A DNA stretch of 64,000 bases from Rehaibacterium terrae (GTDB taxonomy: Bacteria > Pseudomonadota > Gammaproteobacteria > Xanthomonadales > Xanthomonadaceae), in NCBI RefSeq assembly GCF_014202935.1, contig NZ_JACHHX010000002.1, positions 130,857 through 194,856 of the forward strand, in the 5' to 3' direction. The position numbers and the translations under genes were made by a program. Every line of letters starts with the position of its first letter. Position 1 is the first letter of the stretch. Shown piece after piece: positions 27,816 to 37,205 of this stretch. Below the pieces are notes generated by a model. That model was given only the letters and a program-made list of their open reading frames with translations, searched no databases and was not told the DNA's origin.

Positions 27816-28664
27816 ATGGGCGCAATTCGGGCAGGCACGCTGTACGTCGTGGCCACGCCGATCGGCAACCTGGGCGATATCACCCAGCGCGCGCTGGAGG
27901 TGCTGCGCGGCGTCGACGCGGTCTGCGCCGAGGACACCCGCCACAGCCGCCAGCTGCTCGCCCACTACGGCATCGAGCGGCCGCTGGTCGCGCTGCACGA
28001 GCACAACGAGGCCGAGCTCGCCGAGCGGGTGGTGGCGCGGCTGCAGGCCGGCGAGGCGCTGGCGCTGGTGTCGGACGCCGGCACGCCGCTGGTCAGCGAT
28101 CCCGGCTTCCGGCTGGTGCGCGCGGCGCGTGCGGCCGGGGTCGCGGTCAGCCCGATCCCCGGCGCCTGCGCGGCGATCGCCGCCCTGTCGGTGGCGGGGC
28201 TGCCGAGCGACCGCTTCTGCTTCGAGGGCTTCCTGCCGGCCAAGGCGGCGGCGCGGCGCGAGCGGTTGGCCCGGCTCGCCGGCGAGCCGCGCACGCTGGT
28301 GTTCTACGAGAGCGCGCACCGCATCGAGGAATCGCTGGCGGATTTCGTCGCCGCCTTCGGCGGCGAACGCCGCGCAGTGCTGGCGCGCGAGCTGACCAAG
28401 CTGTTCGAGACCATGCTCGACGGCAGCCTGCAGTCGCTGCTCGAACGCGTGCAGCACGACGCCAATCAGCGCAAGGGCGAGTTCGTGCTGCTGGTCGAAG
28501 GCATCGGCGAGGATGCCGACGCGAGGCTGATCGAAGGCCGGCGCCTGTACGCGAAGCTGGCCGAACACCTGCCGCCCTCGCAGGCCGCGCGCCTGGCGGC
28601 GGACATCAGCGGCGCCCCGCGCAAGGCGCTCTACGGCCGCGATGCGGCCGATGGGAATCGGTAA
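27816..28664 (+). CDS. rsmI: 16S rRNA 2'-O-ribose C1402 methyltransferase RsmI
   Basis: RsmI methylates the ribose of C1402 in 16S rRNA using SAM, tuning the P site with RsmH, which is encoded 1.6 kb downstream. The 282-residue protein has LYVVATPIGNLGDIT, EDTRHSRQLL, LVSDAGTPLVSDPG and FYESAHRIEESL, all conserved in the tetrapyrrole-methylase-like fold. The C-terminal residues DGNR come from a gggaatcggtaatcggg repeat that also supplies the TAA stop. It is divergent from lpoA. Confidence 0.96.
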   Translation: MGAIRAGTLYVVATPIGNLGDITQRALEVLRGVDAVCAEDTRHSRQLLAHYGIERPLVALHEHNEAELAERVVARLQAGEALALVSDAGTPLVSDPGFRLVRAARAAGVAVSPIPGACAAIAALSVAGLPSDRFCFEGFLPAKAAARRERLARLAGEPRTLVFYESAHRIEESLADFVAAFGGERRAVLARELTKLFETMLDGSLQSLLERVQHDANQRKGEFVLLVEGIGEDADARLIEGRRLYAKLAEHLPPSQAARLAADISGAPRKALYGRDAADGNR

Positions 28665-28866
28665 TCGGGAGGCGGGAGTCGGTAGAGCGTTCCGGTGGCC
28701 GAGGCGCTCCCGGAAGCCCGGACTGTTCCGGTTTTCGATCGAGCCGGCGGCAGCCGGTCATGTTGCAACAACATGCCCGCGATGCCGCATGCTGCAGACA
28801 GCCGCATTCAGTGAAGGGGGCGCCGCGGCAGCGGCGGGGATTCGGAGGCAACGGAACGCGGGGGGC

Positions 28867-28887
28867 AAGGTTTTCGCAGAAAACCTT
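28867..28887. promoter_or_regulatory. Perfect 8-bp hairpin upstream of the rnpB promoter
   Basis: aaggtttt (28867-28874) and aaaacctt (28880-28887) are perfect complements with a cgcag loop. It lies about 200 bases after rsmI. It could be a weak terminator for rsmI, since its descending arm is not followed by T residues, or a protein-binding palindrome. The other bases between rsmI and rnpB show only degenerate repeats and no gene. Confidence 0.5.
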
Positions 28888-28916
28888 TGGGTGATTCGAC
28901 GGCGAAGCCGTAGAAT
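28887..28916 (+). promoter_or_regulatory. rnpB promoter
   Basis: TTGGGT (28887-28892), an 18-base spacer and TAGAAT (28911-28916) make a sigma-70-like promoter. It places the first transcribed base near 28923, exactly where the RNase P RNA begins. The two boxes lie inside an inverted repeat, gggtgattc (28889-28897) with gaatcaccc (28913-28921). Confidence 0.7.
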
Positions 28917-28923
28917 CACCCCC

Positions 28924-29279
28924 GCGGAGTCGACCAGACAGTCGCGACGCATCTTCGGATGCGCCGAGGAAAGTCCGGGCTCCACAGGGCACGGTGCCAG
29001 GTAACGCCTGGGCGGCGCGAGCCGACGGAAAGTGCAACAGAGAGCAGACCGCCGAACGGCTCCCCCGGGAGCGCGTGGCAAGGGTGAAACGGTGCGGTAA
29101 GAGCGCACCGCGAGTCCGGCAACGGACCGGCACGGCAAACCCCACCGGGAGCAAGACCAAATAGGGGCGTCATGGTGTGGCCCGCACCGCGCCCGGGTAG
29201 GTCGCTGGAGCCTTGCGGCGACGCAAGGCCGAGAGGAATGACTGTCCACGACAGAACCCGGCTTATCGGTCGGCTCCGC
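28924..29279 (+). ncRNA. rnpB: RNase P RNA, class A (M1 RNA)
   Basis: Catalytic RNA that trims the 5' leaders of precursor tRNAs. Conserved blocks appear in order: cgaccagacagtcgc, gaggaaagtccgggctccac, ggtgccaggtaacgcctggg, gtgcaacagagagcagaccg, gggtgaaacggtgcggtaag, gcaccgcg, ccaaataggg, and gactgtccacgacagaaccc with ggcttatcggtcggctccgc. The 5' end gcggagtcgacc pairs with the 3' end ggtcggctccgc to make helix P1. The length of about 356 bases fits bacterial type A. A promoter lies directly upstream and a strong hairpin directly after. Confidence 0.97.
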
Positions 29280-29315
29280 CCTTTCCTGCGGGCCTGAAGC
29301 GCCCGCCGGAAAGGG
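29279..29315 (+). terminator. Hairpin terminator after rnpB
   Basis: ccctttcc (29279-29286) pairs with ggaaaggg (29308-29315), and inside it gcgggc pairs with gcccgc around a ctgaag loop. The stem is long and nearly perfect and begins right at the RNase P RNA 3' end. There is no T-run, which is common for terminators in this high-G+C genome. Confidence 0.65.
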
Positions 29316-29721
29316 GCGGGCGGAGAGGGCGCCGCGCGCCACGCGACGCTTCCCGTCTCGCTTTGCATCCCCGCATCCGCGGCCCGCGGCCGCCGCGGGG
29401 CCGGTGGCGCGCGCCGGCGTCGCGGCCAAGGACTTTCCCGCAGCCGGACGACTTCCCGTGTTGCCATCTCGCCGGGACCGATCGGCGCCCGTCCCGATCG
29501 GGCGCAGCGCGAGGGCGCTTGCCTTGCGCAGTCCGGCGCGTTCCTCGTCCGTCGGCGACCTGGGCGGGCGGGCGGGGAGCCTTTCGGCTGCCACCGCTTG
29601 CGTGCAGGGCGTGAAATCATTTTTCGCGCCAAATCATGGCATCCCGAACTGTTCTTGAACCAGTCTCTCAAGATTGGCGCAAGGCGTTGATGCGCCAAGG
29701 GAAATTTCCCTCATTCACTGC
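29316..29721. other. Non-coding stretch between rnpB and the mraZ promoter
   Basis: The first 290 bases are G+C-rich with no convincing gene. From about 29610 the sequence turns A/T-richer (gtgaaatcatttttcgcgcc). It contains two palindromes just before the promoter: ttggcgca (29674-29681) with tgcgccaa (29691-29698), and gggaaatttccc at 29699-29710. They could be binding sites for a regulator of the division cluster or the end of the rnpB precursor. I cannot name the protein. Confidence 0.5.
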
Positions 29722-29750
29722 TTGACACCCCCCATGGGCAGGTCTAATGT
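29722..29750 (+). promoter_or_regulatory. Promoter of the mraZ/dcw cluster
   Basis: A consensus TTGACA -35 box at 29722-29727, a 17-base spacer and TAATGT at 29745-29750 make a strong sigma-70 promoter 46 bases before the mraZ ATG. This is the best promoter seen in the window and probably drives much of the fifteen-gene cluster. Confidence 0.8.
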
Positions 29751-29793
29751 GGGCTCCTGAGGGAATTTCGGGGATTTCGTGGGGTTCAGTGGG
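29750..29793 (+). promoter_or_regulatory. MraZ operator: five NGGG boxes at exact 10-bp spacing
   Basis: TGGG at 29750, AGGG at 29760, GGGG at 29770, TGGG at 29780 and TGGG at 29790 are each exactly 10 bp apart, one helical turn. MraZ in E. coli binds tandem TGGGN repeats separated by 5 bases. The set starts at the -10 box and runs to the mraZ start codon, so bound MraZ would block initiation and the ribosome-binding region of its own gene. Confidence 0.8.
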
Positions 29794-29795
29794 TG

Positions 29796-30242
29796 ATGTT
29801 CCAGGGCGAAACCGCCATCACGATCGACGACAAGGGCCGGCTGGCGATTCCCGTCGCCTACCGGGACCTGGTCGCGCGCGAGTGCGGCAATCGTCTGGTG
29901 ATCACCTACAACCCTTACGAGCACGGCTGCCTCTGGCTCTACCCGCAGGCCGAGTGGGAGAAGGTGCGCGACCAGGTCGTCGCCCTGCCCACCGCCAAGC
30001 GCGTGCACCGCAACCTCCAGCTCAAGCTGGTCGGTGCGGCCACGCCGGTGGAGCCGGACGGCAACGGCCGCATCCTCCTGCCCGCCAGTCACCGTCACGC
30101 CGCCGGCATCGAGAAGAAGGCGGTGCTGCTGGGCATGGGCAGCAAGTTCGAGTTGTGGAGCGAGCAGGCGCACCTCGCGCAGATCCGTCTGACCATCGGG
30201 GAAGACGAGATCAGCGAGGACATGCTCGAGCTGCGGTTGTAA
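29796..30242 (+). CDS. mraZ: Transcriptional regulator MraZ
   Basis: MraZ is an AbrB-like DNA-binding protein, with two SpoVT/AbrB folds per chain, that represses the dcw cluster. This 148-residue protein has the duplicated signature: [17 protein letters not shown] in the first half and [20 protein letters not shown] in the second. ATG at 29796 gives MFQGETAIT, matching the usual start; a GTG three bases upstream is also possible. Its probable binding site, five 10-bp-spaced GGG boxes, lies immediately before the gene. Confidence 0.95.
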   Translation: MFQGETAITIDDKGRLAIPVAYRDLVARECGNRLVITYNPYEHGCLWLYPQAEWEKVRDQVVALPTAKRVHRNLQLKLVGAATPVEPDGNGRILLPASHRHAAGIEKKAVLLGMGSKFELWSEQAHLAQIRLTIGEDEISEDMLELRL

Positions 30243-30261
30243 GGGTGGGGGCCGGGTGCGC

Positions 30262-31197
30262 ATGACGGCGCAGACCCCGAGCCATCTCCCGGTGATGTAT
30301 GCGCAGACCCTGGACGGTCTGCGGGTGCGCAGGGACGGCCGGTATCTGGACGGGACGTTCGGACGTGGCGGGCACGCGGCCGGCGTGCTGGAGCGGTTGG
30401 GTCCGACGGGGCGGTTGTTGCTGATGGACAAGGACCCCGAAGCGATCGCCGAGGCCGAACGCCGGTTCGGCGGCGATCCGCGGGTGGCGATCCGGCAGGG
30501 CAGTTTCGCCGCGCTGGCGGAGTGGGAGGAGACGGCGGCCGGGCTGGATGGCGTGCTGTTCGATCTCGGCGTGTCCTCGCCGCAGCTGGACGAGGCGCGG
30601 CGCGGATTCAGCTTCCGCCAGGACGGCCCGCTGGACATGCGGATGGACCCCGGGAGCGGGGAGTGCGCCGCCGAATGGCTGGCGCGGGCGAGTGAGCGGG
30701 AGATCGCGGACGTGCTGTGGAAGTTTGGCGAGGAGCGGATGAGCCGGCGCATCGCGCGGGCCATCGTCGCCCGCCGTGGCGAGCGTCCGCTCACCAGCAC
30801 CGGCGAGCTGGCCGAGCTGGTCGCCGGCGTGGTCGGTCGCGGCGACGGCGATCGTCATCCGGCCACACGCACATTCCAGGCGATCCGCATCCACGTCAAC
30901 CGCGAGCTGGAGGATGTCGAGCGCGGGCTCGCCGCCGCCCATGCGCGCCTGAAGCCGGGCGGTCGCCTCGCCGTCATCAGCTTCCATTCGCTGGAAGACC
31001 GCCTCGTCAAGCAGTTCATCGCCCGCCACGCCAAGGCGCCGCCGGCCAACCGCCGGCTGCCCGAGGTGCGCGCCTTCGTGCCGACGCTGAAGATCGTCGG
31101 CGATGCCATCCGCGCCGACGCGGCCGAGCTGGCTGCCAACCCGCGCGCCCGCAGCGCGGTATTGCGCGTGGCGGAAAAACTGGAGGCCGCCGCATGA
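30262..31197 (+). CDS. rsmH: 16S rRNA m4C1402 methyltransferase RsmH (MraW)
   Basis: RsmH methylates N4 of C1402 in 16S rRNA; RsmI does the ribose of the same base and is also encoded in this window. The 311-residue protein has [30 protein letters not shown] (SAM motif), [20 protein letters not shown] and [17 protein letters not shown] at 30262 is preferred over a GTG two codons earlier. It overlaps ftsL by 4 bp. Confidence 0.97.
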   Translation: MTAQTPSHLPVMYAQTLDGLRVRRDGRYLDGTFGRGGHAAGVLERLGPTGRLLLMDKDPEAIAEAERRFGGDPRVAIRQGSFAALAEWEETAAGLDGVLFDLGVSSPQLDEARRGFSFRQDGPLDMRMDPGSGECAAEWLARASEREIADVLWKFGEERMSRRIARAIVARRGERPLTSTGELAELVAGVVGRGDGDRHPATRTFQAIRIHVNRELEDVERGLAAAHARLKPGGRLAVISFHSLEDRLVKQFIARHAKAPPANRRLPEVRAFVPTLKIVGDAIRADAAELAANPRARSAVLRVAEKLEAAA

Positions 31198-31463
31198 GCG
31201 CGCGCCTCTTCCTGTTCGCCCTGCTGCTGGCCGCCACGCTGGCCTCGGCCATCGCCGTGGTGCACACCCGTCACGAGCATCGCCAGCGCTTCGTCGAGCT
31301 CAGCCGGCTGGAGCGCGAGCGCGACGAGCTGAACATCGAGTTCGGCCGCCTGCAGCTGGAGCAGGCGACCTGGGCCGAGACCAACCGCATCGAGCAGATC
31401 GCCCGCGCGCGTCTGGGCATGCAGGCGCCGCAGGGCAAGTCGCTGGTGGTGGTGAAACCATGA
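31194..31463 (+). CDS. ftsL: Cell division protein FtsL
   Basis: FtsL is a small bitopic protein that joins FtsB and FtsQ at the divisome. The 89-residue chain has one membrane helix (about residues 4-23) and a long periplasmic leucine-zipper-like coil ([20 protein letters not shown]). It ends with the conserved [15 protein letters not shown]. Overlaps of 4 bp with rsmH and ftsI couple its translation. Confidence 0.92.
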   Translation: MSARLFLFALLLAATLASAIAVVHTRHEHRQRFVELSRLERERDELNIEFGRLQLEQATWAETNRIEQIARARLGMQAPQGKSLVVVKP

Positions 31464-33232
31464 AGCCGCGCACGCGCCCGTTCGACATCCGCGCCCGGCT
31501 CTGGGCGGTGGGCGGCTTCCTCGGCCTGGCGGGCCTGGCGCTGGTGGCGCGGGCGGTCGACCTGCAACTGCTCAACAACGATTTCTACCAGCAACAGGGC
31601 GATGCGCGCTTCCTGCGCGAGATCCCGATCCCGGTGTCGCGCGGCACCATCTTCGACCGCAACGGCGAGCCGCTGGCGATCTCCTCGCCGGTGGAGTCGA
31701 TCTGGGCCAACCCCAAGGAGCTGCTGGCGCATCCCGACCGCCTGCCGCAGCTGGCCGGCGCGCTCAACATGCCGCTGGAGCCGCTGACCCAGCGCATCGC
31801 ACAGCGCGCCGACCGCGAGTTCGTCTACCTGCGCCGGCACATGAATCCCGACCAGGCCGAGCGCATCATCGACCTCGGCATCCCGGGCGTGTACTCGCAG
31901 CGCGAATTCCGGCGCTTCTACCCGCTCGGCGAGGTGATGGCGCACGTGCTCGGCTTCACCAACATCGACGACCGCGGCCAGGAGGGCCTGGAGCTGGCCT
32001 TCGACGACTGGCTGACCGGCAAGCCCGGCGCCAAGCGGGTGATCCGCGACCGTCGCGGCCGCATCGTCGAGAACGTCGATCTGGTGCGTGCCGCCGAACC
32101 CGGCCGCGATCTGGTGCTGAGCCTCGACCGCCGCATCCAGTATCTGGCCTACCGCGAGCTGAAGGCCGCGCTGCTGGAACACCGCGCCGCCGCCGGCAGC
32201 GTGGTGATACTGGACGTGCCGACCGGCGAGGTGCTCGCCATGGTCAACGCGCCCTCGTACAACCCCAACGCGCGCGAGTCGGCCGAGCCGGGCAGCCAGC
32301 GCAACCGCGCCGTCACCGACGTGTTCGAGCCGGGCTCGGTGATCAAGGCCTTCACCGTCGCCGCGGCGCTGGAGAGCGGCAAGTTCACGCCGGCGTCGAG
32401 CTTCGACACCAGCCCGGGCTACATGCCGCTGGCGCGCCATGTGATCCGCGACGTGCGCAACTTCGGTGTGGTCGACATGACCCGCCTGCTCACCAAGAGC
32501 TCCAACATCGCCTCGACCAAGATCGCGCTGGAGCTGAGCAACGAGCAGTTCTACGAGGTGCTGCGCAAGTTCGGCTTCGGCGACGCCACCGGGGCCGGCT
32601 TCCCCGGCGAGTCCTCGGGCGTGCTGCCGACCCCGCGCAGCTGGGGCATCCTGGAGAAGGCGACCATCTCCTACGGCTACGGCCTGTCGATGACGCCGCT
32701 GCAGATCGCCCAGGCCTACGCGGCGCTCGGCAACGCCGGCGTGCTGATGCCGCCGACCTTCGTCAAGGGCGCCCAGGCGCCGGGCCGCCAGGCGGTGAGC
32801 CCGCAGGTGGCGCGCACCGTGGTCGGGATGCTGGAAACCGTCACCGGCCCGGAGGGCACCGCCCAGCGCGCGCGGGTGCAGGGCTACCGGGTCGCCGGCA
32901 AGTCCGGCACCTCGCGCAAGGCCAGCGTCGGCGGTTACCAGAAGCGTTACCTCAGCCTGTTCGCCGGCCTGGTGCCGGCAAGCAATCCGCGCCTGGCGAT
33001 GGTCGTGATCATCGACGACCCGCAGGGGCGCGACTACTACGGCGGCCTGGTCGCCGCACCGGTGTTCGCCCGGGTGATGGACGGTGCGCTGCGTCTGCTC
33101 GACGTGCCGCCCGATCAGGCCGAGCAGTGGTACGTGGCGCTGCCGCCGGCGCCGCCACCGGAGATGTCGGCCGAGCTGCCGGCCGACATCGAGCCGCTGC
33201 CGGAATTCGTGGGAGGCGCCGGGCCGGAATGA
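31460..33232 (+). CDS. ftsI: Peptidoglycan D,D-transpeptidase FtsI (PBP3)
   Basis: FtsI cross-links septal peptidoglycan. The 590-residue class B PBP has an N-terminal membrane helix (about 14-31) and the pedestal motif [13 protein letters not shown]. The transpeptidase motifs are SVIK with Ser about 293, SSN (TKSSNIAST) and KSGT near 481-484. The C-terminal tail is Pro/Glu-rich ([20 protein letters not shown]) and longer than the E. coli end. It overlaps ftsL and murE by 4 bp each. Confidence 0.96.
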   Translation: MKPRTRPFDIRARLWAVGGFLGLAGLALVARAVDLQLLNNDFYQQQGDARFLREIPIPVSRGTIFDRNGEPLAISSPVESIWANPKELLAHPDRLPQLAGALNMPLEPLTQRIAQRADREFVYLRRHMNPDQAERIIDLGIPGVYSQREFRRFYPLGEVMAHVLGFTNIDDRGQEGLELAFDDWLTGKPGAKRVIRDRRGRIVENVDLVRAAEPGRDLVLSLDRRIQYLAYRELKAALLEHRAAAGSVVILDVPTGEVLAMVNAPSYNPNARESAEPGSQRNRAVTDVFEPGSVIKAFTVAAALESGKFTPASSFDTSPGYMPLARHVIRDVRNFGVVDMTRLLTKSSNIASTKIALELSNEQFYEVLRKFGFGDATGAGFPGESSGVLPTPRSWGILEKATISYGYGLSMTPLQIAQAYAALGNAGVLMPPTFVKGAQAPGRQAVSPQVARTVVGMLETVTGPEGTAQRARVQGYRVAGKSGTSRKASVGGYQKRYLSLFAGLVPASNPRLAMVVIIDDPQGRDYYGGLVAAPVFARVMDGALRLLDVPPDQAEQWYVALPPAPPPEMSAELPADIEPLPEFVGGAGPE

Positions 33233-34701
33233 GCCGCCGTACGCTCGCCGAACTGCTGCAGGGCCTGGCGGACACGCCGGGCCTGGATCGTGTCACGGTC
33301 ACCGGCCTGAGCCTGGACAGCCGTGCCATACGCCCGGGCGATGCCTTCGTCGCGCTGCCCGGCGGCAGCACGCATGGCCTGCGCTTCGCCGACACCGCGC
33401 GTGCCGCCGGCGCCGCCGCGATCGTGTACGAGCCGCCGGTGCCGGCGGACATGGTGGTGCCGGCCGACGCCATCGGGGTGCCCGGCCTGCGCGCCGCGCT
33501 CGGCGGCATCGCCGACCGCTTCCACGGCGCGCCCTCGGCGGCGCTGACGGTGGTCGGCGTCACCGGCACCAACGGCAAGACTTCCACCGTGCAGCTGCTG
33601 GCGCAGGCTTTCACGCTGGCCGGTCACGTCGCCGGCAGCATCGGCACCCTCGGTGCCGGTCTGCACGGCCGCATCGCGGCGGGCGAGCGCACCACGCCGG
33701 ACGTGATCGCCGTGCATCGCCTGCTCGCCGAGCTGCGTGACGCCGGGGCGACCCACGTGGCGATGGAGGTGTCCTCGCACGCGCTCGATCAGGGCCGGGT
33801 GGACGGCGTGCGTTTCGCCGTCGCGGCCTTCACCAACCTCACTCGCGATCACCTCGACTACCACGGCGACATGGCGTCCTACGGCGCGGCCAAGGCACGG
33901 CTGTTCCAGTGGCCGGGACTGCGCGCGGCGGTGGTCAACCTCGACGACGACTTCGGCCGTCGCCTGCATGCCGGCCTGCCGGCCGGGCTGCGGCGGGTCG
34001 GCCTGAGCTCGCGCGGCGCCGAGGCTGCGCTGCGCGCCGAGCAGGTCCGGCTCACGCCGGCCGGAATCGCCTTCGAGCTGGTGCAGGGCGACGAGCGCAT
34101 GCGCATCGACTCGCCGCTGCTCGGCCGCTTCAACGTCGACAACCTGCTCGCCGTGGCCGGTGTGCTGCTGGCGCTGGACTGGCCGCTGGCGAAGATCGCC
34201 GGCGTGCTGCCGCGCCTGCAGCCGGTGGCCGGACGGATGAACCGCCTCGGCGGCGACGGCGTGCGGCCGCTGGTGGTGGTCGACTACGCGCACACCCCGG
34301 ACGCGCTGGAGCAGGCGTTGAGCAGCCTGCGCGCGCACGCGCGCGGCCTGCTGGTGTGCGTGTTCGGCTGCGGCGGCGAGCGCGACCGCGGCAAGCGGCC
34401 GCAGATGGCGGCGATCGCCGAAGCCCATGCCGACCGGGTGATCGTCACCGACGACAACCCGCGCGGCGAAGACGGCGACGCCATCGTCGCCGAGATCCTG
34501 GCCGGCTTCGCCCGCCGCGACGCGGTGGCGGTCGAGCGCGACCGCGGTCGCGCCATTGCCCGCGCCGTGGCCGAGGCCGGGCCTGACGACATCGTGCTGA
34601 TCGCCGGCAAGGGTCACGAGTCTTACCAGGAAGTGCGCGGCGTGAGGCATCCCTTCGACGATCTCGAGGTGGCCCGGCGGGCCCTGGAGGCGGTGACATG
34701 A
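33229..34701 (+). CDS. murE: UDP-MurNAc-tripeptide synthetase MurE (meso-diaminopimelate-adding)
   Basis: MurE adds the third amino acid of the stem peptide in the cytoplasm. The 490-residue Mur ligase has the ATP loop [29 protein letters not shown] and [16 protein letters not shown] (with the carbamylated-Lys neighbourhood). DNPRGED near residue 409 is the DNPR-type motif that selects meso-diaminopimelate over lysine. It overlaps ftsI and murF by 4 bp. Confidence 0.96.
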   Translation: MSRRTLAELLQGLADTPGLDRVTVTGLSLDSRAIRPGDAFVALPGGSTHGLRFADTARAAGAAAIVYEPPVPADMVVPADAIGVPGLRAALGGIADRFHGAPSAALTVVGVTGTNGKTSTVQLLAQAFTLAGHVAGSIGTLGAGLHGRIAAGERTTPDVIAVHRLLAELRDAGATHVAMEVSSHALDQGRVDGVRFAVAAFTNLTRDHLDYHGDMASYGAAKARLFQWPGLRAAVVNLDDDFGRRLHAGLPAGLRRVGLSSRGAEAALRAEQVRLTPAGIAFELVQGDERMRIDSPLLGRFNVDNLLAVAGVLLALDWPLAKIAGVLPRLQPVAGRMNRLGGDGVRPLVVVDYAHTPDALEQALSSLRAHARGLLVCVFGCGGERDRGKRPQMAAIAEAHADRVIVTDDNPRGEDGDAIVAEILAGFARRDAVAVERDRGRAIARAVAEAGPDDIVLIAGKGHESYQEVRGVRHPFDDLEVARRALEAVT

Positions 34702-36128
34702 GGCCCGTGCAGCTGTCGCAGGTCGCTGCCTGGTGCGAGGCCCGCCTGATCGGCGCCGACGGCGGGATCGCCGCGGTGTCCACCGACACCCGCACGCTCG
34801 CGCCCGGCAGCCTGTATGTCGCCCTGCGCGGCGAGCGCTTCGACGGTCACGACTTCTGCGTCGAGGCCGCGGCCCGCGGCGCCGCCGCCCTGCTGGTCGG
34901 TCGCCGGGTCGAGGTGGCGCTGCCGCAGCTGGTCTGTGGCGACACGCTGCGGGCGCTGGGCCGGCTGGCGGCCGCCGTGCAGGCCGGCCGCCCGGCGAAA
35001 GTGATCGCCATCACCGGCAGCAACGGCAAGACTTCGGTCAAGACCCTGCTGCACGGCATCCTGGCGCAGGCGGGCAAGGCCTACGCCAACCCGGGCAACC
35101 GCAACAACGAGATCGGCCTGCCGCTGGCGGTGCTCGACGCGCCCGAGGACGCCGATTACGCGATCTACGAGATGGGCGCCGGCAAGCCCGGCGACATCGC
35201 CTACCTGACCGGCATCGCCCGCCCGCACGTGTCGCTGGTCAACAACATCGCGCCGGCGCACCTGGAGCGCATGGGCACCCTGCTGCGCGTGGCCGAGACC
35301 AAGGGCGCGATCTACGAGGCCTTGCCGGCCGACGGCGTGGCGGTGATCAATGCCGACGATGCCTTCGCGCCGTACTTCGTCGAGCGTGCGGCGGGGCGGC
35401 GCGTGCTGCGCTTCGGGCTGGAAGGCGATGCCGAGGTGACCGCGCACGACCTGCTGCTCGGCACCGACCGCTCCCGATTCGAACTGGTCGCTCCGGCGGG
35501 GCGCTGCGAGGTGGTCCTGCCGCTGCCCGGCCGTCACAGCGTGATGAACGCGCTCGCCGCCGCCGCGCTGGCGCTGGCGGCCGGCGCCTCGCTGGAAGCG
35601 GTCCGTGCGGGGCTGCAGGAGGCCAGGCCGGTGCCAGGGCGGCAGACGATGCATGCCTTGTCCGAGCACCTGATGCTGATCGACGACAGCTACAACGCCA
35701 ATCCGGGTTCGGTCGCCGCCGCCATCGACACCCTGGCCGCCGCCGGCGACGAGAGCTGGCTGGTGCTCGGCGACATGGCCGAACTGGGCGAGGGCGCCGA
35801 ACTGCTGCACGCCGACATCGGCGGCCGTGCGCGCCGCGCCGGCATCGCCCGGCTGTTCACGGTCGGCGCGCTCAGCCGCGCCGCCAGCCGCGCCTACGGC
35901 AGCGGCGCGATGCATTTCGACGACCGCAACGCACTGGTCGCGGCCTTGCGGATGGCGCTGGAGGCCAGTGCGCCGGGACGGCGCGTGCGCTGCCTGGTCA
36001 AGGGTTCGCGCTCGAGCGCGATGGACGAGGTGGTCGCGTCCCTGCTCGCCGCATACCGCGGCGAGGCGGCGCCACGGGAAGCGCCACAGGAAGCGCCACA
36101 GGAAAAGGGGAGCGGGCATGCTGCTTGA
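34698..36128 (+). CDS. murF: UDP-MurNAc-tripeptide D-Ala-D-Ala ligase MurF
   Basis: MurF adds D-alanyl-D-alanine to complete the UDP-MurNAc pentapeptide. The 476-residue protein has [42 protein letters not shown] and [13 protein letters not shown]. The C-terminus ends in a threefold repeat (EAPQEAPQE) encoded by tandem copies of gaagcgccacag at about 36079-36106, likely slippage-prone. The end overlaps mraY by 11 bases. Confidence 0.96.
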   Translation: MRPVQLSQVAAWCEARLIGADGGIAAVSTDTRTLAPGSLYVALRGERFDGHDFCVEAAARGAAALLVGRRVEVALPQLVCGDTLRALGRLAAAVQAGRPAKVIAITGSNGKTSVKTLLHGILAQAGKAYANPGNRNNEIGLPLAVLDAPEDADYAIYEMGAGKPGDIAYLTGIARPHVSLVNNIAPAHLERMGTLLRVAETKGAIYEALPADGVAVINADDAFAPYFVERAAGRRVLRFGLEGDAEVTAHDLLLGTDRSRFELVAPAGRCEVVLPLPGRHSVMNALAAAALALAAGASLEAVRAGLQEARPVPGRQTMHALSEHLMLIDDSYNANPGSVAAAIDTLAAAGDESWLVLGDMAELGEGAELLHADIGGRARRAGIARLFTVGALSRAASRAYGSGAMHFDDRNALVAALRMALEASAPGRRVRCLVKGSRSSAMDEVVASLLAAYRGEAAPREAPQEAPQEKGSGHAA

Positions 36129-37203
36129 ACTGGCCGAGTGGCTGAAAGGCCTGGACCGCATCTTCGCGCTGTTCGGCTACATCACCTTCCGCGGCATCCT
36201 CAGCGCGCTGACGGCCATGGGCCTGTCGCTGTGGCTGGGGCCGCGGCTGATCCGCTACCTGGCCTCGCTCAAGAGCGGCGGCCAGCCGATCCGCAGCGAC
36301 GGCCCGCAGACGCACTTCTCCAAGGCCGGCACGCCGACCATGGGCGGCGCGCTGATCCTGCTCTCGGTGGTGTTGTCGACCCTGCTGTGGGCCGATCTCG
36401 GCAACCGCTACGTGTGGGTGACGCTGGCGGTGCTGGTCGCCTTCGGCGCGATCGGCTGGCTGGACGACTGGATCAAGATCGTCCGCCGCGACCCCAACGG
36501 CCTGAAGTCGCGCTGGAAGTACGCATTGCAGTCGCTGTGCGGTTTCGCCGCCGCGCTGTTCCTGTTCTGGACCGCCGACACCCCGGCGGCGACCACCTTC
36601 TACGTGCCGCTGTTCAAGGACGTGGCGATCCCGCTCGGGGGCTTCTTCGTCGTGGTCGCCTATTTCTGGATCGTCGGCTTCTCCAACGCGGTCAACCTCA
36701 CCGACGGCCTGGACGGGCTGGCGATCATGCCGACCGTGCTGGTGGCCGGCGCGCTGGGCGTGTTCGCCTACGCCTCCGGTCACGCGGTGTTCGCCCAGTA
36801 CCTGCAGATCCCGCAGGTGCCGGGCGCCGGCGAGCTGGTGATCGTCTGCGCCGCCATCGCCGGCGCGGGCCTGGGCTTCCTGTGGTTCAACACCTATCCG
36901 GCGATGGTGTTCATGGGTGACATCGGTGCGCTGGCGCTGGGCGCCGCGCTCGGCGTGATGGCGGTCATCGTCCGCCAGGAGCTCATCCTCGTCGTGATGG
37001 GCGGCATCTTCGTCATCGAGACGCTGTCGGTGATGGCGCAGGTCGCTTCGTTCAAGCTCACCGGCCGGCGCATCTTCCGGATGGCGCCGATCCACCACCA
37101 CTTCGAGCTCAAGGGCTGGCCCGAGCCGCGCGTGATCGTCCGCTTCTGGATCATCTCGGTGATGCTCGTGCTGGTCGGGCTCGCCACCCTCAAGGTGCGC
37201 TGA
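36118..37203 (+). CDS. mraY: Phospho-MurNAc-pentapeptide transferase MraY
   Basis: MraY makes lipid I on undecaprenyl phosphate in the inner membrane. The 361-residue, ten-helix protein has [22 protein letters not shown] (catalytic aspartates), [27 protein letters not shown] and [10 protein letters not shown]. In many gammaproteobacteria murD follows; here ftsW starts 2 bases after the stop and murD is absent. Confidence 0.97.
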   Translation: MLLELAEWLKGLDRIFALFGYITFRGILSALTAMGLSLWLGPRLIRYLASLKSGGQPIRSDGPQTHFSKAGTPTMGGALILLSVVLSTLLWADLGNRYVWVTLAVLVAFGAIGWLDDWIKIVRRDPNGLKSRWKYALQSLCGFAAALFLFWTADTPAATTFYVPLFKDVAIPLGGFFVVVAYFWIVGFSNAVNLTDGLDGLAIMPTVLVAGALGVFAYASGHAVFAQYLQIPQVPGAGELVIVCAAIAGAGLGFLWFNTYPAMVFMGDIGALALGAALGVMAVIVRQELILVVMGGIFVIETLSVMAQVASFKLTGRRIFRMAPIHHHFELKGWPEPRVIVRFWIISVMLVLVGLATLKVR

Positions 37204-37205
37204 CC

